Shown piece after piece: positions 22,516 to 31,066 of a stretch of 64,000 bases of DNA. A program made the translations under genes and the position numbers. The notes beneath the pieces are model-generated. The model was given only the letters and a program-made list of their open reading frames with translations, ran no database searches and was not told the origin of the DNA. Position 1 is the stretch's first letter. Every line of letters begins with the position of its first letter. Source of the stretch: Halioglobus sp. (GTDB lineage: Bacteria; Pseudomonadota; Gammaproteobacteria; Pseudomonadales; Halieaceae); contig JAPKAY010000005.1 in NCBI GenBank assembly GCA_028825045.1, positions 46,591 through 110,590 of the forward strand, in the 5' to 3' direction.

Positions 22516-24591
22516 ATGCTCAACGGAAAAATCCTCCTCAATGGCTGCCTAATCGTCGGACTGTGTGCCTGTTCCGTATCTGATAATTCACTCACCGATT
22601 TCCAAACCAACGAGGACAGGGGCTTTGCCGGAGCGGCTCGCGACAACAATTCGCTGCTACCCATTAATGAGGAAATTCTGACACTGCGCCAACCGCCTAA
22701 CCCCGATCGCAACGCCTACTTCGGCGATCTGCACGTGCACACCGCCTATTCTTTTGACGCCTATGTTTTTGGCACAGTCGCCACACCGGACGACGCCTAT
22801 CGCTATGCAAAGGGAGAGGCGCTGGATCATCCCAGCGGATACCAGGTGCAACTGCGACAACCACTGGATTTCTACGCCGTCACCGACCACGCTATGCTGA
22901 TGGGCCTGGTCAAGGAGGCCGCTGACACCACCAGTGAATTTTCCCAATATGATCTGGCCAAACCACTACACGACATTAACGCCCCCAATAACATGAACAC
23001 TCTTAGCCTAATCCCACGCGGAAAAACGTTCGGGACATTCCTCCCGGCGGTACTGAATGGCTTGCTTGATGGCAGCATCGACTCACCCATGGTGGAAGCC
23101 GTAACCAAATCCGCCTGGCGTGACACGATTCGCGCTGCCAACGACGCCTATTTGCCCGGTAGCTTCACCACCTTTGCCGCCTTTGAATACACCTCGTCCA
23201 GCGATGATCAGGGCAACCTGCATCGCAATGTGATCTTTCGCGACAGCGAGCGCCTGCCAGCCATGCCTTTTTCCCGGTTCAATTCCCAGAACCCTGAGGG
23301 ACTGTGGACATGGATGGATGATTTGCGCTCGCAGGGAATAGAAAGTCTGGCGATTCCACATAACTCCAATGGTTCGAACGGCCAAATGTTCAAGCTAACC
23401 GACTGGGCGGGTAATCCGTTTGACGATGCCTATTCAGAGAAACGTTTGCGCAACGAGCCACTGGTGGAAATAACCCAAATCAAGGGCACCTCCGACACAC
23501 ACCCCCTACTCTCAAAGAATGATGAATGGGCAAATTTTGAAATAACGCCATATCGGGTCGCCACTAAGCTTTATAGCGAGCCTGCCGGGAGCTATGTCCG
23601 CGACGCCTATCTAAGGGGATTGAATATTCAATCGGGCGGCGTGGTGAACCCATACAAGTTCGGTGTTATCGGCGCCAGTGACACCCACGATGCAGCCAGC
23701 TCGGAAGATGAGGAAACCTTTTTTTCCAAAGCCGGCATGCTCGATGGCAAGCCGGATCTCCGCGGCTCGATTCCAGTCTCTTTTCTGTACGGAACGGCGA
23801 TAAAGTATATTGACCCAAATCTGGTAAAAGAGGTGGATGGAAGGAGTTACCTAGCCAGTTCAGGTTTTGAATTTTGGTCAGCTTCCGGGTTGGCGGGTGT
23901 ATGGGCCGAGGAAAATACCCGAGAGTCAATCTACGCGGCCTTCCGGCGCAAGGAAACTTTTGCCACCAGCGGCCCGCTTATGAAAGTGCGCTTCTTCGGT
24001 GGCTACGATTTTAAATCAAATATTTTGCAGAGCCCCCAGCTAACGTCAATTGCTTACGCAAACGGCGTCAGTATGGGCAGCGACCTAGCGGCAGACGGAT
24101 TGCGTACACCCACTTTTGTCGTATGGGCAGCGGCAGACGCGAGGGGCACACCGCTGCAACGAGCACAGATTATTAAAGGCTACCTGCGCGACGGGGAGCA
24201 TCAGGAGCGCATTTACGACGTCGCCTGCTCGGACGACCTGGACGTTGACCCCGCAACCGGACGCTGCCCAGACAACGGCGCCACGGTGAACCTCGCTGAT
24301 TGTTCCATTAGCGCAAACAATGGCGCCAGTGAACTGAAGGCAGTATGGCGCGACCCTGATTTTGATCCGCGACACGAGGCCTTCTACTACGTGCGCGTGC
24401 TGGAGAACCCCAGCTGCCGCTGGTCGACCTGGGATGCCATTCGTGCTGGAGAGGAGCCGCGCTCCGATCTACCCAAAACATTGCAGGAACGAGCGTGGTC
24501 TTCTCCTATCTGGTATCGACCCGGCAATGAATCAGCCACTGAAACGTTGCCGATGACTGATCCCACGTTAACGCTTTCTACCAAGCAGTAG
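22516..24591 (+). CDS. DUF3604 putative lipoprotein, PHP-like
   Basis: The 691-residue protein starts with a lipoprotein signal (lipobox LCAC, Cys19; the Cys at -2 is unusual) at ATG 22516, which has GGGA upstream. The frame is open further upstream without a better start. The DUF3604 hallmarks are clear: YFGDLHVHTAYSFDAY near residue 73, VTDHA near 123, a later IGASDTHD, and a C-terminal YVRVLENPSCRWSTWD. The HxH and DH elements resemble PHP-type metal-dependent phosphoesterases. DUF3604 proteins are abundant in marine oligotrophs, but their substrate is not established. An SNase-like gene follows 18 bp downstream, so the two are likely co-transcribed. Confidence 0.85.
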   Translation: MLNGKILLNGCLIVGLCACSVSDNSLTDFQTNEDRGFAGAARDNNSLLPINEEILTLRQPPNPDRNAYFGDLHVHTAYSFDAYVFGTVATPDDAYRYAKGEALDHPSGYQVQLRQPLDFYAVTDHAMLMGLVKEAADTTSEFSQYDLAKPLHDINAPNNMNTLSLIPRGKTFGTFLPAVLNGLLDGSIDSPMVEAVTKSAWRDTIRAANDAYLPGSFTTFAAFEYTSSSDDQGNLHRNVIFRDSERLPAMPFSRFNSQNPEGLWTWMDDLRSQGIESLAIPHNSNGSNGQMFKLTDWAGNPFDDAYSEKRLRNEPLVEITQIKGTSDTHPLLSKNDEWANFEITPYRVATKLYSEPAGSYVRDAYLRGLNIQSGGVVNPYKFGVIGASDTHDAASSEDEETFFSKAGMLDGKPDLRGSIPVSFLYGTAIKYIDPNLVKEVDGRSYLASSGFEFWSASGLAGVWAEENTRESIYAAFRRKETFATSGPLMKVRFFGGYDFKSNILQSPQLTSIAYANGVSMGSDLAADGLRTPTFVVWAAADARGTPLQRAQIIKGYLRDGEHQERIYDVACSDDLDVDPATGRCPDNGATVNLADCSISANNGASELKAVWRDPDFDPRHEAFYYVRVLENPSCRWSTWDAIRAGEEPRSDLPKTLQERAWSSPIWYRPGNESATETLPMTDPTLTLSTKQ

Positions 24592-24609
24592 ATCTAGCAG
24601 CAACAAATA

Positions 24610-25266
24610 ATGGCTCGTCATACCAGGAAACTGCGACAGCTTCGCAACATTGTGGTCGTGCTCCTGGGCTTCAGCCTGTTGCAGTACATCAGTACAGGCC
24701 AGGTTACCTGGCCTGTCGATCTGTACCACCAAGTCACAACAACGTTAAAAGAATATGCCGCACGACCTGACGCAGGATGGCGGCGTGCCGCAGAGAAAAT
24801 GGACGAGATTGGGGCTGCCAGAGAAGGCGACCCCATTCCCGAGTTCGATTTTTCCGGACGCGTGGTACGTGTCGCCGATGGCGATACTGTCTCAGTGCTG
24901 GACCCAAGCAATACACAACACAAGGTACGCCTCTTTGGCATTGACACTCCAGAGCGTGACCAACCTCACGGTAAAGCCTCGAGCAGAGCACTGGCGAAGC
25001 TGGTAGACGAAAAAACCGTTGGTGTGGTAATCGTGGAAACTGACCGTTACGGCCGCACCGTAGGGACGCTCTACCTGCGCGACGTTAACATCAATCTGGC
25101 TATGGTCGAAAACGGAGACGCCTGGTGGTATCGCCACTACGCTCCCCATGAACACAGACTGGCCGAATCCGAGCAACAGGCTCGCGAGGCTGGTCGAGGA
25201 CTGTGGGCCAACCCAGATCCAGTGCCGCCGTGGAAATGGCGCCGAGAAAATCGCCAGGGAAGGTAG
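24610..25266 (+). CDS. Membrane-anchored thermonuclease-family (SNase-like) protein
   Basis: The 218-residue protein has an N-terminal membrane anchor (about 12-26) and then a staphylococcal-nuclease fold. The expected active-site residues are visible: Asp90 in ADGDT, Arg107, Asp112 and Glu115 in RLFGIDTPE, and Arg149 in DRYGRTVG. It should cleave nucleic acid with calcium in the periplasm. It lies 18 bp after the DUF3604 lipoprotein gene. With a possible phosphoesterase beside it, nutrient scavenging from extracellular DNA or phosphate esters is a reasonable but unproven guess. Confidence 0.85.
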   Translation: MARHTRKLRQLRNIVVVLLGFSLLQYISTGQVTWPVDLYHQVTTTLKEYAARPDAGWRRAAEKMDEIGAAREGDPIPEFDFSGRVVRVADGDTVSVLDPSNTQHKVRLFGIDTPERDQPHGKASSRALAKLVDEKTVGVVIVETDRYGRTVGTLYLRDVNINLAMVENGDAWWYRHYAPHEHRLAESEQQAREAGRGLWANPDPVPPWKWRRENRQGR

Positions 25267-25375
25267 TCAGCAGTCAACATCAAGGCATAATTGCTGTCCT
25301 AGCCGGGTAGATTGAGGTAAGTTTATTATTCCCAGCGAACATTGCCGGAGCCCACAAAAGAAACAGGAGCGAATC

Positions 25376-25675
25376 ATGATAGTCGTCAACGCCGTAGTCA
25401 AAAGTACGAGTAAAGATATCGTCGCCATGCAAAACGCAATCGGCGCGATGGAAACAGCCAGCCGCGCTGAGGAAGGCTGTGATGACTACACTTTTAGCGT
25501 TGAGTTGAACGACCCGAACGCACTGCGGATTACTGAAAAGTGGCACAGTGTCGAAGCATTAAAAGCCCACATGGCAACTCCCCACATGGCCGAATTCCAA
25601 AAAGCCATGGGTAACAACCCACCCAGTTCACTTGAGGTCAAATTTTACGAAGTGCAAGAGATACAACCGTTCTAA
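25376..25675 (+). CDS. Antibiotic biosynthesis monooxygenase (ABM) domain protein
   Basis: The 99-residue single ABM domain (ferredoxin-like dimeric alpha+beta barrel) has the pattern EEGCDDYTF, then EKWHSVEALKAHMATPHM with the typical His pair. Related small proteins (YgiN-like) act on quinones or aromatic compounds, or have no known substrate. ATG start at 25376. No biosynthetic cluster is nearby. Confidence 0.8.
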   Translation: MIVVNAVVKSTSKDIVAMQNAIGAMETASRAEEGCDDYTFSVELNDPNALRITEKWHSVEALKAHMATPHMAEFQKAMGNNPPSSLEVKFYEVQEIQPF

Positions 25676-25817
25676 CGCGCGATGGATTCGACCACCTGGT
25701 GAGTACCCCAGCGTTAGGTATGCGCCGGTGGTATGCACTAAGAAGTAAAAGGTTTCAAATGACATTGACGACCATCGAAGAAACTTGGCTGCCACAGCCC
25801 TGATTCGGAAACTCAAC

Positions 25818-27431
25818 ATGAAATTCAGCATAAACTGCTTCGCATCATTTATCCTGCTTGCTATGCTCAGCGCATATACCGCACGCGCTTTGGCAGAAGA
25901 TAAACCGTCCACGGCGCCCCCCCCGACTACCAATGTCGTCGCCAACAGCGAAATAATCGTACCCACCCCGGAAGCCGCCATCGCGCCTGCTGGTGATGGT
26001 ACTGCGTCCGCACCGAAAACTATGGACCTGAGCGAGGTAATCGCACTGTTGCATGAGCAACAGCGAGAACTCGATTCCCAACGGCAATTACTGGATAGCC
26101 AGTCTCTAAAAATAGCGAACCTCACCCGGGAATTGGATGGACTGCGTGAGAAGCCACCCGTTGAAAGTGGCGATTTTGTGTCTACACCCGATGCTGAAGA
26201 AGAGTTGACGCCGGTGACAGTGCTAGTACAAGTTGCCACCGTGGATACAGAGCCGGATACGACCAGCGCTGAGACCGAACAAGACATCGAGACCGGGAAC
26301 AAAGTTGCGCAGGCTCAGGCGGACGATCCCACCCGGGACTCACTCAAAGATTTCAAAGGCGCATGGCGTTTACCTGGCACAGACGCGGCACTGGCTATTG
26401 GTGGGTTTGTTAAAACGGATATCGTCTACAATTTTGATCCCCTGAAAATCAAGGACAGATTCATAACCGGCTCGATACCCGTGGGAGCAGATGGTACTGA
26501 CGGCGAATTGGCGCAAAGTAGTATTACCGCCAATCAATCCAGACTCAACTTCGATCTCAGGCAACCGACTAACTACGGCATCATGCGTGCTTTTATTGAA
26601 GGCGATTTCGCCGGTGAAGATGACACCTTTCGTCTTCGGCACGCCTTTGGTCAATGGAATCGCGTGCTTGCAGGCAAGACCTGGACAACTTTTATGGACC
26701 CCGCTGCATCACCCGAAGAAATAGACTTTGAGGGTTTGAACGGCCGTATCAATGTGCGCCAGAGCCAGGTGCGATACAAACCGAAATTAGGGGAACAATA
26801 CGAGCTCCAGATTTCCATGGAAGACCCCAACCCGGAGGTTCAAAACGGATCTGGCGTCACCCGCACACCCGACATGGTGCTGGCAGGACGATTCGAACCT
26901 GACGACCGACTCCATATCAAGCTGGCGCTAATAGGCAGAGAAATTCGGGGGCAAAACTGTACCGGCGTCGTGGACAAAAAGTACGCCTGGGGGACGTCAA
27001 TCAGTGGGCGTTTCAGGACTCCTCGGTTGAATGATCGTGACACACTTGTATTTCAGGCGAGTTACGGGGATGGCATAGGACGTTATGTCAACGATCTGTC
27101 CAGCATTGGCAGTTACGACGGTATATTTAATAAAGACACAGAAGAACTGAAGCTCTTTAGGATCTTTGCCGGGTATGGCTCGTGGCAACACTGGTGGGGC
27201 GTAAACCAGTTACGGTCCAACTTCACATTCGGTCTAGTGGACGTAAACAACCCGAGTTTTGTTGAGGGTGACGCTTACAAGCGTACAGTGCGTTTTTCGT
27301 CAAACCTGATATGGTCGCCGATCCCGCGCATCGATATTGGTGGGGAGTACCTGTGGGGCCGCCGTGAAAATGAAGACGGTAATACGGGGGATGCTAGACA
27401 ACTGCAAGTCGCAGTGAAGTACCGCTTCTGA
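25818..27431 (+). CDS. DcaP-like trimeric outer-membrane porin
   Basis: The 537-residue protein begins with a Sec signal peptide (to about ALA, residue 26). An Ala/Pro/Thr-rich stretch and a coiled coil (heptad-like LLHEQQRELDSQ near 80-110) follow, then an acidic linker and a beta-barrel from about GFVKTDIVYNF to the C-terminal Phe. This order (signal, coiled coil, barrel) is that of the DcaP porin family, first linked to dicarboxylic acid uptake in Acinetobacter. I use the ATG at 25818; an ATG 33 bp upstream would put polar residues before the signal. It is convergent with the GST gene, with only 11 bp between the stops. Confidence 0.8.
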   Translation: MKFSINCFASFILLAMLSAYTARALAEDKPSTAPPPTTNVVANSEIIVPTPEAAIAPAGDGTASAPKTMDLSEVIALLHEQQRELDSQRQLLDSQSLKIANLTRELDGLREKPPVESGDFVSTPDAEEELTPVTVLVQVATVDTEPDTTSAETEQDIETGNKVAQAQADDPTRDSLKDFKGAWRLPGTDAALAIGGFVKTDIVYNFDPLKIKDRFITGSIPVGADGTDGELAQSSITANQSRLNFDLRQPTNYGIMRAFIEGDFAGEDDTFRLRHAFGQWNRVLAGKTWTTFMDPAASPEEIDFEGLNGRINVRQSQVRYKPKLGEQYELQISMEDPNPEVQNGSGVTRTPDMVLAGRFEPDDRLHIKLALIGREIRGQNCTGVVDKKYAWGTSISGRFRTPRLNDRDTLVFQASYGDGIGRYVNDLSSIGSYDGIFNKDTEELKLFRIFAGYGSWQHWWGVNQLRSNFTFGLVDVNNPSFVEGDAYKRTVRFSSNLIWSPIPRIDIGGEYLWGRRENEDGNTGDARQLQVAVKYRF

Positions 27432-27442
27432 TCTTGATTGCG

Positions 27443-28540
27443 CTATTCATAGACCTCGATCATCTTTGCATCAACATGAAACGGTAGTTGCTCGCAGAAT
27501 CCCGCATCGATAGGTAGCTGTCCATGGCGCCACAGGGGTTCCCAACAACCGTATTGCTCCAATAATGCCTGCGCCTTAACTTGATCTGAAGACGCAAGCG
27601 CTTTGAAATGGACGCGCAACTGTTGCAAACACCATACCCTGTATTTTGACCAGCGGGCACCCCGGTACTGAACACCATCAATATTGGCGTCAAATCGCTT
27701 TCTTCCTGCCGTTACCGCGTCTACATTGGCGCAAAGGTAAGGCAGGTACTGCCTGCCAATCTCATCAAAAATAGGTCCCCAGTCCGCGGGAATACCTTGC
27801 AGCAATGCACCAGAACAATCCTGCAATCGCGTATTCCACAGTCGGGCGGCCCATTCCCAAACGGCAGGGGCCTCCTGACGCATGATCTCGGCGGGCACAG
27901 GATCTAAACCAAAATGGCGAAAAAAAGGTCCGGAGAATCCAATATCGGCGAGGCTCGGTTTGTCGCCCAGGAGAAACGGTCGGGTTCGGAAAATAGCCTC
28001 TAATTGCTCAAGCGTACGCCGATAAATAGCCTCTACCCCCGGCACCTGGTCTACACTGATCCCATCACCGGTGGTGTACCCTCCTCGCTGACGCCGCGTA
28101 ATGATTGCTCGCTTGATAAAAGCGGGGGCGGGTACGTCCGCTGCAATCTCATTAACAAGATGACGACTCGCAAAATGGGCACCTTCGCGGTAATACCAGC
28201 GGTAGTGCATTGCCGGGCGCCACAGCCACTCGTCGGCGTAATCTTCAAGCAACAGACTGAAGAATCGCTGCAATGGGTCCTGGGGTATTACCGCAGTTGC
28301 CGGGTACTCAGCCTCGAACCATTCGATTATCGGCGTACTGTCACTCATCCAACGCCCGTCAGCGAATTCAACCGCCGGCATCTGCGTCGACCCTGTTTTT
28401 TCCTTGACCACAGACCGCGCCACAAGGGACTGCAGTCGATAGGGAATACCCTTAAGCCGGAAGTAATTCTCTAATTTGCCGGTAAAATAGGAAATACTGG
28501 AACCATAGACTGTGAGCGGGAATCTCGCGTCAATTGCCAT
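27443..28540 (-). CDS. Glutathione S-transferase family protein, extended form
   Basis: The 365-residue protein has a thioredoxin-like N-terminal domain (YGSSISYFTGKLENYF; the conserved cis-Pro region QMPAVEFADG; DSTPIIEW, where Asp-Ser replaces the usual Glu-Ser). An all-helical GST C-terminal domain with LLGDKPSLADIGFSG follows. It is about 150 residues longer than typical GSTs, and the extra C-terminal region (after about 225) is of unknown purpose. The catalytic residue at the helix start may be Ser; the substrate is unknown. It is divergent from rimO by 221 bp. Confidence 0.78.
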   Translation of the reverse strand: MAIDARFPLTVYGSSISYFTGKLENYFRLKGIPYRLQSLVARSVVKEKTGSTQMPAVEFADGRWMSDSTPIIEWFEAEYPATAVIPQDPLQRFFSLLLEDYADEWLWRPAMHYRWYYREGAHFASRHLVNEIAADVPAPAFIKRAIITRRQRGGYTTGDGISVDQVPGVEAIYRRTLEQLEAIFRTRPFLLGDKPSLADIGFSGPFFRHFGLDPVPAEIMRQEAPAVWEWAARLWNTRLQDCSGALLQGIPADWGPIFDEIGRQYLPYLCANVDAVTAGRKRFDANIDGVQYRGARWSKYRVWCLQQLRVHFKALASSDQVKAQALLEQYGCWEPLWRHGQLPIDAGFCEQLPFHVDAKMIEVYE

Positions 28541-28761
28541 TTGAAAGTACTCTCCCTGACATCTAATTTCATATCCTCTCTCCCGGCAAGGTAATCATCC
28601 CCAATCGGGAATACACTAGCAAGCCCACAATATATTTATGCTGATTGTTCAGACGATATTCGTTAGCATTCACCTCCTTTGAAATTCTCGGCGCCACTCC
28701 CAAGGTCTCACAGCAACTCGAGGCGACCACGAAGTCTCACCGTGACAAAATTGGCCAATGA

Positions 28762-30087
28762 ATGAATAGTTCGAAAAAAAATAAGGTGGGATTTGTCAGT
28801 CTGGGCTGTCCCAAGGCGTTAGTGGATTCCGAGCGCATCCTCACCCAACTTAAGGTTGATGGTTACGACTTAGTGCCTACCTACGATGGTGCCGATATCG
28901 TCGTAGTAAACACCTGCGGCTTCATCGACAGCGCCAAGCAGGAATCACTGGACGCTATCAGCGAAGCCATCAGCGAAAACGGACGGGTAATCGTTACCGG
29001 GTGCATGGGCAAGGGCGACGACGCACAGTCTATTCGCGAGTTACACCCCAAGGTCTTGAGTGTTTCAGGGCCAGCGGCCTACGAAGAGGTCGTCAGTGCT
29101 GTACACAAATACGTACCTTACACGCCGGTGCATGAACCCTTTGCCGACCTTGTGCCCCCTCAGGGAATCAAGCTAACGCCCCGTCACTACGCCTACCTGA
29201 AAATTTCCGAAGGCTGCAACCATCGCTGTAGTTTTTGCATTATCCCCGATATGCGCGGCGATCTCGTGAGTCGACCGATCGGTGATGTCATGGAAGAAGC
29301 CGAACGCTTGGTACGCGCCGGTGTACGCGAGTTGCTGGTAATATCGCAAGACACCAGTGCCTACGGCGTAGATACCAAATACCGCACTGGGTTCTGGAAT
29401 GGTCGACCACTAAAAACACGCATGCAGGAACTGTGTGAAGCGCTGGGCGAATTTGGTATCTGGGTGCGACTGCATTACGTTTACCCCTATCCGCACGTTG
29501 ACAACGTCATTCCATTGATGGCCGAAGGAAAAATTTTGCCCTATCTCGACGTGCCCTTTCAGCACGGCAGCACGGAAGTTCTCAAACGTATGAAGCGACC
29601 GGCAGCGGCAGAAAAATCTCTAGAGCGGATTAGGTCCTGGCGCGACATTTGCCCCGATATCACGTTGCGAAGCACTTTTATCGTGGGCTTTCCAGGCGAG
29701 ACAGATGCGGATTTTGAAATACTCCTGGATTTCATTCGCGAGGCCCAACTGGATCGCGTGGGCTGTTTTCAGTACTCCCCCGTAAAGGGTGCTCGCGCCA
29801 ACGCGCTTGCGAACCCTGTTGCCGATGATTTGAAGCAGGAGCGCTGGGATCGTTTCATGGCATTGCAGCAAAAAATTAGCGCGACGAAATTGCAGAACAA
29901 GATCGGCAAGACTATTGAGATCCTCATCGATGAAGTCGATGCATCGGGGGCGGTAGGCCGCTCCAGCGCAGACGCTCCGGAAATTGATGGCAAGGTTTAC
30001 CTGGAGGGCGAGTCTGGCCTGCAACCGGGAGACATGGTGGAAGCGGAGGTCAGCGCAGCTGACGAATACGACCTGTGGGCCGGATGA
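28762..30087 (+). CDS. rimO: Ribosomal protein uS12 methylthiotransferase RimO
   Basis: The 441-residue radical SAM enzyme methylthiolates Asp88 of ribosomal protein S12. The N-terminal cluster cysteines (16, 52, 81), the radical SAM CxxxCxxC (Cys152, 156, 159 in CNHRCSFC) and a C-terminal TRAM domain are present. The in-frame ATG at 28762 overlaps an out-of-frame ATG at 28758. It is followed after 7 bp by rsmE, so both are rRNA/ribosome modification genes in one operon. Confidence 0.96.
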   Translation: MNSSKKNKVGFVSLGCPKALVDSERILTQLKVDGYDLVPTYDGADIVVVNTCGFIDSAKQESLDAISEAISENGRVIVTGCMGKGDDAQSIRELHPKVLSVSGPAAYEEVVSAVHKYVPYTPVHEPFADLVPPQGIKLTPRHYAYLKISEGCNHRCSFCIIPDMRGDLVSRPIGDVMEEAERLVRAGVRELLVISQDTSAYGVDTKYRTGFWNGRPLKTRMQELCEALGEFGIWVRLHYVYPYPHVDNVIPLMAEGKILPYLDVPFQHGSTEVLKRMKRPAAAEKSLERIRSWRDICPDITLRSTFIVGFPGETDADFEILLDFIREAQLDRVGCFQYSPVKGARANALANPVADDLKQERWDRFMALQQKISATKLQNKIGKTIEILIDEVDASGAVGRSSADAPEIDGKVYLEGESGLQPGDMVEAEVSAADEYDLWAG

Positions 30088-30094
30088 GGGCAAC

Positions 30095-30802
30095 TTGAAC
30101 CTGCTACTGTTTTCCGACGACGACCGCCTCGAAACAAACACGATCGCGGTGCGCGGTCGGCGCCTGAAGCACCTGCGGCAAGTACACCGCGCGAATGCCG
30201 GAGACAAATTACGCATAGGCGAGATCGGTGGTTTGACCGGCGAGGGTGAGATTCTCGACATCAGCGAAGAAGTCGCCACGTTAGCAGTCGCACTGGATTG
30301 CCCATCCCCTGAAAAACTACCCCTGACTCTTGTTCTCGCCCTTCCGAGGCCTAAAATGCTGCGCCGTATTCTGCGCACAGTGGCTGAATTCGGTGTGGCT
30401 GAGCTACACCTGATTAACAGCTACCGAGTCGAAAAAAGCTATTGGCAGAGTCCGGTACTGGAGACTCAATCGATTCAAGAGTTTTTGTTGCAAGGGCTGG
30501 AACAATCCCGAGATACCATACTCCCTCGTGTTCAATGCCATCAACGCTTTAAACCCTTTGTAGAGGACGTACTACCTGGATTGATTGGACACGACACCGC
30601 CTTGTTGGCTCATCCGGGCAATTATCCATCCTGCCCCAGGAATATAGAAAAACAAACCGTCCTGATTGTTGGCCCGGAGGGAGGACTAATCCCCTATGAG
30701 GTAGAGAAACTGCAAGGTGCGGGTTGTGAGGCCGTGTCGCTGGGGAAACGTATCTTGCGGGTAGAGACTGCCATCACTGCCTCATTGGGGCGGCTTTTTT
30801 AA
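30095..30802 (+). CDS. rsmE: 16S rRNA m3U1498 methyltransferase RsmE
   Basis: The 235-residue SPOUT-class methyltransferase has the N-terminal PUA-like domain (RRLKHLRQVHR) and the C-terminal knot with IVGPEGGL and LGKRILRVETA, the SAM-binding loops. I use the TTG at 30095, with GAGGG 5 nt upstream, which gives the family N-terminus MNLLLF. The frame is open upstream inside rimO, but that would be an overlap of over 100 bp. It is the last gene of the rimO operon. Confidence 0.93.
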   Translation: MNLLLFSDDDRLETNTIAVRGRRLKHLRQVHRANAGDKLRIGEIGGLTGEGEILDISEEVATLAVALDCPSPEKLPLTLVLALPRPKMLRRILRTVAEFGVAELHLINSYRVEKSYWQSPVLETQSIQEFLLQGLEQSRDTILPRVQCHQRFKPFVEDVLPGLIGHDTALLAHPGNYPSCPRNIEKQTVLIVGPEGGLIPYEVEKLQGAGCEAVSLGKRILRVETAITASLGRLF

Positions 30803-31066
30803 CGCTTGAAAAACACCGAAATTATCGCCCTGTAGCAATATGGGCAGTCATCGCACAAAAATCTAAACCCCCTATTCATTTTTTTATGACTCACCCAAGA
30901 AACCCTAGCGGGGCATAGCTTTCGATAGCGCATGGTGCTAGATTTTACTAAGCGGTAATCCACGACGGAAACGCGCTTGCGAAAAGATAATAAAGTAACG
31001 AAGAAGTGTCCACAACGCGCAGGGCACTCAGTCGCTCCATCAATGGAAAGTCTTGAGAGGCACCGT

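Noticed and set aside
29984..30094. Longer RsmE start inside rimO
   Set aside because: It would overlap rimO by over 100 bp and add residues with no family counterpart; TTG 30095 has a good ribosome site.
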